Shown here: positions 1-7,419 of the stretch, in pieces | Layout: each line of letters begins with the position of its first letter | Position numbering within the stretch: the stretch's first letter is position 1 | Source: JBCCRH01 sp039208045 | GTDB lineage: Bacteria > Bacteroidota > Bacteroidia > Chitinophagales > Saprospiraceae | DNA: 14,416 nt | Assembly (NCBI GenBank): GCA_039208045.1 | Contig: JBCCRH010000112.1 | Coordinates: 1-14,416 of the forward strand | Reading direction: 5' to 3' | Notes under the pieces: generated by a model | Database searches by the model: none | What the model was told of the DNA's origin: nothing | What the model saw: the letters and a program-made list of their open reading frames with translations, nothing else | Translations under genes and position numbers: made by a program

Positions 1-180
1 CCACTCGATAATAATACGTAAAGCTGCCTTTTTTTCACTGCCTTCTAGTTGTTCATGTGTTTGAGTTCGAGCGAGGTATTTGCCGCCATGTTTGGCTACC
101 AATTGATTGGCAGTCGGTAAATAATCTGGAATCCACTCATCTGTTATTGGGGTCACCTCCAAAATGGAATAATAAGCCAT
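1..180 (-). CDS. DUF1330 domain protein, N-terminal 60 residues (3' end cut by window edge)
   Basis: The minus-strand reading from the ATG at 180 stays open to the window edge and gives a protein beginning MAYYSILEVTPITDEW, followed by a region with VAKHGGKYLART and a closing LRIIIEW. This is the start of the DUF1330 family: small cytoplasmic proteins of about 95-100 residues with a dimeric alpha/beta-barrel (ferredoxin-like) fold and no well-defined reaction. The HGGKYLART stretch is the most typical part. About 60% of the expected protein is visible and the rest lies outside. It is transcribed away from the AraC-type regulator at 340, with 159 bases between the two starts, so the regulator is the natural candidate to control it (inference). 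No stop or frameshift is seen in the visible part. Confidence 0.85.
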   Translation of the reverse strand, partial: MAYYSILEVTPITDEWIPDYLPTANQLVAKHGGKYLARTQTHEQLEGSEKKAALRIIIEW

Positions 181-291
181 AATTTGATTGTATTTGTTTT
201 TGAAATCAATAGCAGTGCAAAGATGGAGCCACTTTTCGATACTTTTTGAGTAGTTAGAAAGGATAGTATTGTATTTTTGAAGGTTTTTAAA

Positions 292-322
292 TTTGAATAA
301 GACGTAATATATCTTATTTTTG
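292..322 (+). promoter_or_regulatory. Bacteroidota-type promoter for the AraC-family gene
   Basis: TTTG at 292-295, a 19-base spacer, then TATTTTTG at 315-322. This matches the Bacteroidota housekeeping promoter (TTTG, 19-21 bases, TAnnTTTG). Transcription would start around 328-331, giving a very short leader before the ATG at 340. The match is exact, but the region is AT-rich, so a chance hit cannot be excluded. Confidence 0.5.
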
Positions 323-339
323 ATTCAAAAAAGCTAGAA

Positions 340-1215
340 ATGCAAGTAGTACAGGCATATAAACCTTTTGAAATACAAGAAATTCGATTGCAAGAGTGGC
401 GGCAAAGGCCGGTTAAAAATAACTTTTTCGAGTTTATTGTGATAAAAGAAGGGCAGGGCAATCAATGTATCAATTACAATGAGGATAGCTATGATAAAGG
501 GAGTATGTTTTTACTTCCACCTTTAAAATGTCATTCCTTTCAAGTGGAAGAGCCCACTACATTCGTATTTCTCAAATTCACCTCTAATTTTTTTAGTCCT
601 GATAGTGGTAGTTGCCAATCAAAGTGGTTTAAAGAAGCTTCCTATATCTTATCGAATTATAATCAGCTTCCCGGCGATATTATCCACAATGAGCTGGACC
701 GGCAGCACATCTTTACCTTAATAGAGTTAATCTTAAAAGAAAATAGCAATTTTCAGATGAGCTCTACTGCTTTGATAAAAAGTATTATGGTCAGTATCCT
801 TGAAATACTGGTACGAAACATCAAGCAGAGCCTGGCCTACGAAGTAGCTATTGCGACGGATAAAGATGATAGAATTACCAAATTGCTCGCCTACATCAAT
901 GAGCACCTTACGGAGTCTGAGCTGCTAAGAGTAGAACAATTAGCTCAAACTTTTTTGCTATCACCTACCTACCTGAGTGAGTTTTTCCGAAAAAAAGTGA
1001 AGATGTCCCTGAGGGAGTACATCATCAAAGCTAAATTAAAACGCGTAGAGATTCGATTACTCAATTCTAATTATACCCTTACCGAAATTGCTGAAGAATT
1101 AAGTTTCACAGACGTAAGCCATTTATCGAAGACCTTTAAAAAATATACGGGAATGTCCGTTCGAGCATTCAAAGCGAAAGGGGAGTACCAAGTGTTAAAG
1201 CGAAGTACTTGTTAA
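340..1215 (+). CDS. AraC-family transcriptional regulator
   Basis: This 291-residue cytoplasmic DNA-binding protein has the usual length and architecture of the family. Residues about 20-85 are a beta-rich, cupin-like N-terminal region, including FIVIKEGQG and SMFLLPPLKCHSF, which normally senses a ligand. Residues about 178-280 are the AraC/XylS double helix-turn-helix. The first helix pair is around VEQLAQTFLLSPTYLSEFFRK (197-217) and the second around LTEIAEELSFTDVSHLSKTF (247-266), ending in the typical FKKYTGMSVRAFK. The ATG at 340 sits just behind a good promoter-like sequence. The gene is divergent from the DUF1330 gene and convergent with the TIP30-like gene. The ligand and targets cannot be read from sequence; local control of the divergent gene is an inference from layout. 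Confidence 0.93.
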   Translation: MQVVQAYKPFEIQEIRLQEWRQRPVKNNFFEFIVIKEGQGNQCINYNEDSYDKGSMFLLPPLKCHSFQVEEPTTFVFLKFTSNFFSPDSGSCQSKWFKEASYILSNYNQLPGDIIHNELDRQHIFTLIELILKENSNFQMSSTALIKSIMVSILEILVRNIKQSLAYEVAIATDKDDRITKLLAYINEHLTESELLRVEQLAQTFLLSPTYLSEFFRKKVKMSLREYIIKAKLKRVEIRLLNSNYTLTEIAEELSFTDVSHLSKTFKKYTGMSVRAFKAKGEYQVLKRSTC

Positions 1216-1228
1216 CGCGTCGTCTACA

Positions 1229-1304
1229 TCAATTTCAACATCCGCGTAAAGGACTCTGTGAAATTTCATTTCGTTTCGAGTTAAATCGTATTTGTTGAAA
1301 TTGA
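1229..1304. repeat. 12-bp perfect inverted repeat between convergent genes
   Basis: TCAATTTCAACA at 1229-1240 is exactly complementary to TGTTGAAATTGA at 1293-1304, with 52 bases between. The right arm lies in the last codons of the TIP30-like gene. It lies where the AraC-type and TIP30-like transcripts converge. No T-tract follows, so it is not a canonical terminator; chance is possible for an AT-rich 12-mer. Confidence 0.35.
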
Positions 1305-1958
1305 ATTGACATATCCCAGAATAGCCTTGTTTTCTAGTATTTCTTCGTCCGCTCCATGCAAACCTACGTTGAACATAGCCTGTGCCAGCTGTTCGGATGT
1401 GATGCTGCTATTGGGACTCAAGCGCTTGAGAATAGGGTAGAGCCAACGCACTATGCGATACATAAGGCTTGGCTCTTTTCGCGGAGTAACTGGGTAGATA
1501 TATCCAGGTCGAAAAGCATAGAACTGAAGGCCTAAACGAGAAATACCGTTTTCCGCTATGCCTTTGTATTTGGCAAAGGCCATTCTACTTTGCTCTGTTC
1601 TATCCGCACCTGCTCCGCTTAATAAGCACATAGTAGCAGCTGGACTTTTGTCTTTCAACACCGTAGCAAATTCTACGGCATAGTCAACAGTAATCTCTTT
1701 AAACAAAGACGGTGAAACCTGGCCTGTGTATACTCCAATGCAAAAGAATGCAGCATCTATACGCTCAAAATGATCTATAAGTGGGGTGTAGTCTTTAAAA
1801 TCAGCCACCACTACTTCTTTCAATTTTGGATGGCTTAGGGCGGACTCTTTGCGAACAAGGGATACTATAGCTACTACTTCGGGCGAAGCCAAGCATTGAT
1901 CTAGGATCAGTTTACCTACCATACCAGATGCCCCAGTGATCAGCACACGTTTTTTCAT
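1281..1958 (-). CDS. NAD(P)-binding Rossmann protein, TIP30/HTATIP2-like atypical SDR
   Basis: A 225-residue cytoplasmic protein of the extended/atypical short-chain dehydrogenase group. The N-terminus has the dinucleotide-binding strand and glycine motif (VLITGASGMVG, residues 5-15). It is followed by an acidic strand end (VVADF, 50-54), a CIGVYTG segment near 73-79 matching the cofactor-contact region, and LLSGAGAD at 112-119. Where the YxxxK catalytic pair is expected, residues 128-132 read FAKYK, so the usual Tyr position appears to be Phe while the Lys is kept. FRPGYIYP (149-156) is typical of the post-catalytic region. The length is normal and the substrate is unknown. The ATG at 1958 is the only sensible start because it directly precedes the Rossmann strand. 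It is convergent with the AraC-type gene and downstream on the same strand of the ATPase, separated by 113 bases, so it may be independent. Confidence 0.85.
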   Translation of the reverse strand: MKKRVLITGASGMVGKLILDQCLASPEVVAIVSLVRKESALSHPKLKEVVVADFKDYTPLIDHFERIDAAFFCIGVYTGQVSPSLFKEITVDYAVEFATVLKDKSPAATMCLLSGAGADRTEQSRMAFAKYKGIAENGISRLGLQFYAFRPGYIYPVTPRKEPSLMYRIVRWLYPILKRLSPNSSITSEQLAQAMFNVGLHGADEEILENKAILGYVNSISTNTI

Positions 1959-2071
1959 AATTGGAAGTGATTAAATAATGAAGAAAATAGAAGAAACAGG
2001 GAATGCACCACTTGAGAAAACATTTCTGATGAATAATCGCCAAAGCTCCATGGTGTCGGCAGTACCCCAAA

Positions 2072-3412
2072 CTATATCACCTGCATCACCTTCCCACTCT
2101 TACTAAACTCTTTCTTAATGGCTTCCACCAAAATATCCAGCTCAATCCGCCGCGTATTCCTACTAGCGGCATGGATGGCAGCGGTGCGTAAGATATTAAT
2201 AATTTCTCCGCCTGTCACCTCGTACTCTTCTGCTAGACGCTCTAAATCAATTTCACTGGACAGCTCCAAGGACTGCCCCAGTGCCTGCTCCCAAAGCTTG
2301 TAGCGCTGCATGGCGCTAGGCACTGGGAAGTGGATCATCGACTGGAATCTACGGATGAATGCTTCATCGAGGTTGCCCTTAAAGTTGGAGGCTAAGATGA
2401 CTAGGCCTGGATAGTCTTCTATCCGTTGGAGTAGGTAAGAAACCTCCTGATTGGCGTAGCGGTCGTGCGAAGATTTGGTCTGGGTTCGTTTGCCAAAAAG
2501 GGCATCCGCTTCATCGAAGAAGAGTATCCAATGATGCTGTTCTGCTTGGTCGAAAACGCGGGCTAAGTTTTTCTCGGTTTCTCCAATGTATTTGGAGACG
2601 ACCATCGATAGATCGATGCGGTAGACTGGGCGATCCAGCTCTTTGCCGATGAGCGATGCGGTAAGGGTCTTTCCGGTACCTGGTGGGCCAAAAAATAAGC
2701 AGCGGTAGCCGGGTTTGATCCACTTACGTAATTGCCATTCTTCCTGGATAAGCACTTCGTGCGCGACCCAATGTTTGATTTCCTCGATCTGGGCCATGAC
2801 GTAGTTAGGCAAGATGAGATCGCTCCAGGAGAGGGTGGTTTCCACTAACTTTGCGGGAAAGCCGGGGCCAAAATTGGGGCGATATTCGGTGCCCCAAAGG
2901 ATGGAGTGGAGGTAAGGGGTAGCAATGACTAATGGGATACTCAAAACAGGCTCGTGGGGTTCCTCACTGGGCATTTCCAAAATTTGTTGCTTAAATAGAA
3001 AATGCTCAGATCGGAAAATATGCATCACTTCCAAGCGTTCCTCCAACTCTTGCCCTGCCAAGATGAACACAGCGGTTTCGCCTGTCGGCAAAAAGCCATT
3101 GTGGCGCTTCCCTTTGATGCCCCCAAATTCAGTAAAACCTCGGTTGATATTGGGGTTGTCAGTAAAGAAAATATCGAGGAGCTGGGGCTTGATGTGCGGT
3201 ACCAGCGCTAGCAGTAAAATCGCTTTTTCATGCCAATTCATTCGGCAACGATCCATCAGTTGATCCAGTGGCGTGATAGGGGCCAAGACGGGAGGTCGAG
3301 GCGCTACAAAGGGGCGCTTATTTTCAAAATACTGCGCAATACGCAGATCGAGTACGGCTTTGAGCCAATCTAAGTGGCATTGTAAAGAGTAGGCAATTTC
3401 GTAGTAAGCCAT
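2072..3412 (-). CDS. AAA+ ATPase of the eCIS type (Pvc15/Afp15-like)
   Basis: The N-terminal half (about 1-200) is family-specific, with the LDxLxxRCxMNWHEKAILLLAL-type helical region typical of ATPases in contractile injection system loci. The C-terminal half is a classical AAA+ module. It has Walker A GPPGTGKT at 242-249, Walker B ILFFDEAD at about 296-303, sensor 1 ILASN at 339-343, an arginine-finger pair at 354-355, and sensor 2 TGGEI at 400-404, so catalytic residues look intact. In eCIS, such ATPases are accessory factors thought to assist assembly; they are not a sheath-recycling ClpV. I chose the ATG at 3412 (446 residues). It begins MAYYEIAY and lies 11 bases after the preceding stop, whereas the in-frame ATG at 3451 would add 13 residues and overlap that gene by 28 bases. 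It is the third gene of an operon with the 334-residue protein and the DUF4255 protein. Confidence 0.87.
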   Translation of the reverse strand: MAYYEIAYSLQCHLDWLKAVLDLRIAQYFENKRPFVAPRPPVLAPITPLDQLMDRCRMNWHEKAILLLALVPHIKPQLLDIFFTDNPNINRGFTEFGGIKGKRHNGFLPTGETAVFILAGQELEERLEVMHIFRSEHFLFKQQILEMPSEEPHEPVLSIPLVIATPYLHSILWGTEYRPNFGPGFPAKLVETTLSWSDLILPNYVMAQIEEIKHWVAHEVLIQEEWQLRKWIKPGYRCLFFGPPGTGKTLTASLIGKELDRPVYRIDLSMVVSKYIGETEKNLARVFDQAEQHHWILFFDEADALFGKRTQTKSSHDRYANQEVSYLLQRIEDYPGLVILASNFKGNLDEAFIRRFQSMIHFPVPSAMQRYKLWEQALGQSLELSSEIDLERLAEEYEVTGGEIINILRTAAIHAASRNTRRIELDILVEAIKKEFSKSGKVMQVI

Positions 3413-3423
3413 TGTTATTGGGT

Positions 3424-4428
3424 TTATAGGTATACATAAGTGTCTGCACAAAAATCTTCTGTTGGTACAATAGGGGGATGCAAGCTCTGTAAAATGCGCG
3501 CTTGGGGAGTGGGGAGTTGAATAGGCGTTTCCGTAAATGGTGCCTGTAGTTGCACCTTAAAGTTGGGTCGATAGTAAAGTGGTATAGGGCGTTCGGAATG
3601 ATAGGCAAAAGCAGTTTGTCCATTGGGGAGTGCTACCTGTTCTTTTTCAGGAATAAAGGCTACTTGCTCTCCATTAATCGTTACTGACGGAATGGTGCTT
3701 TTTGCTTGGTCATTTGCCGAAAGGCCAATAAAAAGATAGCGCCAATACACCGGCCTGGCTGCAAAACTTAACTGATAATTGGGAGCAATTTGCTCCGCCA
3801 CCTGATGCCACTCAAAAACCATCGGAACTGGCTTAAATGCCAAGGTATCCGAAGCAAAAAAAGCATAAGAACTAGCCGCCAAGCGCTCAAAAGTGAGGTC
3901 TATACGATACCCACCAGGGCCAAAAGCAGAAACATCAATCAAGACGGCATTTGCGTTTTTTTGCGAAAGCGACAATGACCCTTGTAAGCTTGGATCGCCC
4001 AAAGAACTCAGCGTAATAGAAGTTAACTCCTTGGATTGCTCTGCCGATAAAGGATATGCGAATTGGAAGCCAACAACCGGAAGCTGTATAGCCCCTGCGG
4101 CATGCAGCACCCCATCAACTGCTGTGCTACTATTGAAATACCGAGTATGGAATTTCGCATTACTATTGGTTGGTGGCTTCGTTTCAAGCTGTGTGTAGTT
4201 GAAAAAATCAGTATCATTAATTTGGATAGGCACTACTACCCGCTTAATACTTTTGGCGGAGTGGGCATCCATTTGGAAGAAAAACGTTTCTTCACCCACT
4301 AATCGCTGCATGACTCGCTGTTGAGCAGGCAAATTAGCACCCAGTTCAAATGTTGAGTTGGGTGACTGATCGCCAAAATAATCATGCTTGAATGTTAGCG
4401 TAAAGAACTTGTGAATGGTATTGAGCAT
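3424..4428 (-). CDS. Uncharacterised 334-residue protein between DUF4255 and eCIS ATPase genes
   Basis: I do not recognise a family. The protein has no signal peptide and no membrane segment. It is rich in short beta-type stretches and contains many aromatic residues, which suggests a soluble beta-sandwich-like or structural protein (inference). It opens with MLNTIHKFFTLTFKHDYFGD and has two notable mid regions, SLGDPSLQGSLSLSQKNAN and PSVTINGEQVAFIPEKEQ. The C-terminus is proline-rich (PFTETPIQLPTPQARIL) and ends in a Cys/Tyr-containing tail. The gene starts 10 bases after the DUF4255 stop and ends 11 bases before the ATPase start, so all three are almost certainly co-transcribed. Position alone suggests a role with those eCIS-type factors, for example as an assembly partner, a structural part or a cargo adaptor; none of these can be chosen from sequence. 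Confidence 0.8.
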   Translation of the reverse strand: MLNTIHKFFTLTFKHDYFGDQSPNSTFELGANLPAQQRVMQRLVGEETFFFQMDAHSAKSIKRVVVPIQINDTDFFNYTQLETKPPTNSNAKFHTRYFNSSTAVDGVLHAAGAIQLPVVGFQFAYPLSAEQSKELTSITLSSLGDPSLQGSLSLSQKNANAVLIDVSAFGPGGYRIDLTFERLAASSYAFFASDTLAFKPVPMVFEWHQVAEQIAPNYQLSFAARPVYWRYLFIGLSANDQAKSTIPSVTINGEQVAFIPEKEQVALPNGQTAFAYHSERPIPLYYRPNFKVQLQAPFTETPIQLPTPQARILQSLHPPIVPTEDFCADTYVYL

Positions 4429-4438
4429 AGTTTTAGTT

Positions 4439-5020
4439 TTAGGAAGCTTGTCCGCTTGTTTTTTCTATAGTTGGAATAATTGCATCGATTGTTTCATCGT
4501 CAAGGATAAGCATCCGCATTTTATATACGGCGGATGGAAAATATTTGGCTCCGATAGCTCCCCAAAGATGACTCTGCTGGTGAAAGTCCAGTGATTCTAG
4601 TTCGAAGGTCAGCCGGTCAATATCAGTGGGCAAGCCAGGGGCGTTTTGTGGCGTCCACAGTGGGCGCCCTTGAAAAAAGCGTATACCCATCGATAGCATA
4701 TCTATGCCTTCCTTGACTTGTGCTGGCTTGAAGTACGCACCCAATAACACATACATATTAATGTGTACAGGAGGTGGTTTGGCAATATGTACGTTGTGAG
4801 CATGTCGGTGATCGTGCGGTCGGCTGCGTGTAGCAATGGGGTCTTGCTGAAGGCTTACTAAGCTGAATACCAGCACATTTTCTTGCTGGATCGCCAACGA
4901 ACCATCTAGATCCATAATGGGCGTGAATATCACTTTCTGCGCTGAAGGATTCAGGCGAAGGCGGGTTTTTATATACGTATCCATCTGTTTGGCTACATAA
5001 TCCAAAGCAGAACCAATCAT
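4439..5020 (-). CDS. DUF4255 protein (Pvc16/Afp16-like, sheath/tube terminator type)
   Basis: This 193-residue cytoplasmic protein carries the DUF4255 signature. The N-terminus starts MIGSALDYVAKQMDTYIK. A middle strand INMYVLLGAYF (87-97) leads into the helix IDMLSMGIRFFQG (106-118). The C-terminal signature HLWGAIGAKYFPSAVYKMRM spans 151-170. In characterised contractile systems (PVC, Afp), DUF4255 proteins cap or terminate the sheath and inner tube and so define particle length. A His-rich segment at 69-78 (HDHRHAHNVH) sits in a loop before the conserved strand and is unusual. It is the first gene of the operon: no same-strand gene lies upstream, and the next gene begins 10 bases after its stop. 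It is divergent from the glycosyltransferase gene at 5147. Family assignment is firm; the role here is inferred because no sheath or tube gene is visible. Confidence 0.88.
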   Translation of the reverse strand: MIGSALDYVAKQMDTYIKTRLRLNPSAQKVIFTPIMDLDGSLAIQQENVLVFSLVSLQQDPIATRSRPHDHRHAHNVHIAKPPPVHINMYVLLGAYFKPAQVKEGIDMLSMGIRFFQGRPLWTPQNAPGLPTDIDRLTFELESLDFHQQSHLWGAIGAKYFPSAVYKMRMLILDDETIDAIIPTIEKTSGQAS

Positions 5021-5041
5021 GTGGTAGGTTTTAAGTGTCTG

Positions 5042-5066
5042 ATTAAAAATAGTAAATATTTTTAAT
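5042..5066. repeat. 10-bp perfect AT-rich palindrome upstream of the DUF4255 operon
   Basis: ATTAAAAATA (5042-5051), loop GTAAA, TATTTTTAAT (5057-5066). It lies 22 bases upstream of the DUF4255 start, in the 126-base region shared with the divergent glycosyltransferase gene. A symmetric site there could be an operator, but AT-rich palindromes are common by chance. No exact TTTG/TAnnTTTG promoter was found in this region on either strand. Confidence 0.35.
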
Positions 5067-5146
5067 ATACCTGAGCCAGCAGCCTATTTACTAGTTGGTT
5101 TTGTGGAAGAAAAAAATTAATTTAAACTTGAATTTACTAAACACCT

Positions 5147-7411
5147 ATGCCTATACCTACTGCTCGCCACTTCCGTGCGCTTGCTATTGAGCAACCGTAT
5201 ATTGTCCTTATGGGCTCTGGAAATTCCATTCAGGATATTAGCCCTCAGGCTTTTGATTTTATTAAGTCACGAGCTTTTGTCATTACTATTAATTATGGGC
5301 CGCTGCGCTTTAAGGGGCACTTGAATATGTGGTCTGATCTGAAAGTATCAGAATTTCTGGAAGAGTTTTATCGCACCCATCCCAAAGAAACCCTGTTTCT
5401 GGCCCAGCACCGCAAGGTGCAGAAGAGCTTTGTTTCCCAGGTCGACTATTGGTTTAGCCCTCGGCAAGATCAGCTGAAGGGCAATTATACCGTCGTTTGG
5501 GCACTGCAATTATTACAGCGGTTTTTCCCGAAAAAGATCATTCTCCTTTTTGGAATCGATATGTACGCGCTAGACCCCAATCGCGATAAGTGGTACGATC
5601 AGTTTACCGACTTTGATCGAGCGAAGCGAGGCGAAAACTATAATATTCAGCAAAAGCTGCAATCTTGTGCGATTCAAATTCAGCGCTACTGCCGGCGCAC
5701 AGGGGTGTATAACTGCAATCCCAAAAGTAAATTAACACATTTCGAAAAACGCGATTGGCGAACCATTCTGCCATTAAAAATCACCCATCTTAGTTCAGAT
5801 TCAGGTAGGCAGGCTATCGCTTCTGCATACACTCATAAGGTCTTGCATCGCTACACCAATTGCTTGAGCTATAACCTAAGCGATCATTCAGCTGCAGCAA
5901 CAAAGAATCGACAGCTACAATGGGCTGATGTCTTACACCATCATCAAGGCATTGCTCCACTTAGTCCCACCCCCCAAAATGCACTTTTACAAACCTATTC
6001 GCCTAGTGCATCTTCATCCGATGCCCCTGCGCTTCCCTACTTAATCGATATTTGGGATGATCAACATCGGCCAGTGGCGAAGTCTATTGATCGAGTGAAC
6101 ATTATGGTATGCTGGCCTACTGATCAGCAAGTAACGGATATGCCACATTTTCTGGAAAGTCTAAGACAGGTTGAGACGAAGTATGGACAAATGGTGCAGT
6201 TGGTGATTGGGAATGAGCTACAGCAAGAGGAACGCTTACGCAAAATGCAGCTGGCCCATATCTGTATCGATTTAGGTGCAGCAGGAAGTTACAGCTTGGT
6301 ATCCTTAGAGGCTTGTGCAGCAGGCACTATTGTACTCAACCGAGCAAACGCTTCCACCAAGACACAGATGGAAGCACTAACAGGGCAGACCGATCTCCCT
6401 TTTGTGCCCATTACACCCACTAATCTATTTGAAAAGCTGTGCTTCTATATCGATCATCCAGGGGAGCACCATGCCTTTAGCATCCGGGCACGTGCTTGGA
6501 TGGAGCAGCACTGGGATCCGAGATACTTGGTGCTACACTATCTAAAAGCCTACTTTGATATTGCCCTATATGGGCACATTTTAGCGAAAGCGAAAAGCCC
6601 TATTCCTACCGAACGAGCGCCATTCACTGGGGTGAAAATGGGCCAGCGAGGTACTAGCTTACGCAAAAAGCCCTTAGTATCTGTGCGCAACAAACGGAAG
6701 CGCCCGGACTACAAACACCCCGAAGGCATCCCCGCAGAACGATCCATCCAGCAGCTCTACCAAAAATATGCAGGGCAAGAAATCTACATTTTCGGTACAG
6801 GCCCCTCCCTCCTAAAAGTAGACCCTGCTTTATATAAAGACAAACTTTGTTTTGGTATTAATTTTGCCTTCGAGCACATGCCCTACATGGACTACCACTT
6901 TGTCCACGTGGTAGAAGTCTACGAAGTACTCCGAAAAGTAGTAGACCCTAAGCAATTGATTCTACCCGAAACACTCGTTTGGCAGTGGCGCAAAGGCGTT
7001 AAACCACCCCCACGCGCCAATCGAATTCCGGTAAATCCTCCTTCTAGTTATGTCTATCCACTACAAAACCCCTATTTGAAAAATATTCAAATGAAGCACG
7101 TCTCCCTAGATCAGCAAGCTGACATTTTCAATTGGTCCACCACGCTGCATTCTGCCATCCACCTAGCTGCCTACATGGGCGCCCGAACGATCAAGCTTAT
7201 AGGGGTAGATTATCGGCTTTTCGCCAATGGGAAAGTGCATTTTGATTCGATCTATCATCCAGAATATGGTCAGCAAAAGTGGCATGCGCATGCGAAGCAC
7301 AAGCAGGGAGTGGAGTGGTTGGCGTATCAGCTGAAGCAGCAGGGGGTGAGGGTGGAGTATTGGAGTAGTCGGGTAGGGGCGCGGCGTATACTGCAGCAAG
7401 GTAGAACATAG
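5147..7411 (+). CDS. Three-module glycosyltransferase: MptE/GT42-like, GT-B core, MptE/GT42-like
   Basis: A 754-residue soluble protein with no signal peptide or membrane helix. Module 1 (about 17-200) has a nucleotide-binding-like start YIVLMGSGNSIQDI and a second half with VVWALQLL and IILLFGIDMYAL. Module 2 (about 208-475) looks like a GT-B glycosyltransferase. KITHLSSDSGRQ and ADVLHHHQ resemble a GT4 N-domain, and the C-domain has HICIDLGAAGSYSLVSLEAC followed by AAGTIVLNR, with glutamate 388 in the sugar-nucleotide contact position. After a basic linker (about 500-520), module 3 (545-745) repeats the module-1 plan: IYIFGTGPSLLKVD, later STTLHSAIHLAAYMGARTIK and LIGVDYRLF. The GxGxS start and the G[IV]D[MFY] strand are shared by DUF115/MptE-like proteins and GT42 sialyltransferases. 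A role in glycan or protein glycosylation is inferred; donor and acceptor are unknown. It is divergent from the DUF4255 operon and ends 8 bases before the convergent CobW-type gene. Confidence 0.75.
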   Translation: MPIPTARHFRALAIEQPYIVLMGSGNSIQDISPQAFDFIKSRAFVITINYGPLRFKGHLNMWSDLKVSEFLEEFYRTHPKETLFLAQHRKVQKSFVSQVDYWFSPRQDQLKGNYTVVWALQLLQRFFPKKIILLFGIDMYALDPNRDKWYDQFTDFDRAKRGENYNIQQKLQSCAIQIQRYCRRTGVYNCNPKSKLTHFEKRDWRTILPLKITHLSSDSGRQAIASAYTHKVLHRYTNCLSYNLSDHSAAATKNRQLQWADVLHHHQGIAPLSPTPQNALLQTYSPSASSSDAPALPYLIDIWDDQHRPVAKSIDRVNIMVCWPTDQQVTDMPHFLESLRQVETKYGQMVQLVIGNELQQEERLRKMQLAHICIDLGAAGSYSLVSLEACAAGTIVLNRANASTKTQMEALTGQTDLPFVPITPTNLFEKLCFYIDHPGEHHAFSIRARAWMEQHWDPRYLVLHYLKAYFDIALYGHILAKAKSPIPTERAPFTGVKMGQRGTSLRKKPLVSVRNKRKRPDYKHPEGIPAERSIQQLYQKYAGQEIYIFGTGPSLLKVDPALYKDKLCFGINFAFEHMPYMDYHFVHVVEVYEVLRKVVDPKQLILPETLVWQWRKGVKPPPRANRIPVNPPSSYVYPLQNPYLKNIQMKHVSLDQQADIFNWSTTLHSAIHLAAYMGARTIKLIGVDYRLFANGKVHFDSIYHPEYGQQKWHAHAKHKQGVEWLAYQLKQQGVRVEYWSSRVGARRILQQGRT

Positions 7412-7419
7412 ATGTAAAG

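Noticed and set aside
153..461. Minus-strand open frame of 102 codons
   Set aside because: It overlaps both the DUF1330 start and the AraC-type gene in other frames and its Cys/Ser/Ile-rich translation resembles no protein.
2925..3263. Plus-strand open frame of 112 codons inside the ATPase gene
   Set aside because: It is antisense to the clear AAA+ ATPase and is a shadow of its codon structure.
3413..3451. Upstream in-frame start for the ATPase (13 extra residues)
   Set aside because: It would overlap the preceding gene by 28 bases; the ATG at 3412 gives an 11-base gap like the 10-base gap of the next gene pair.
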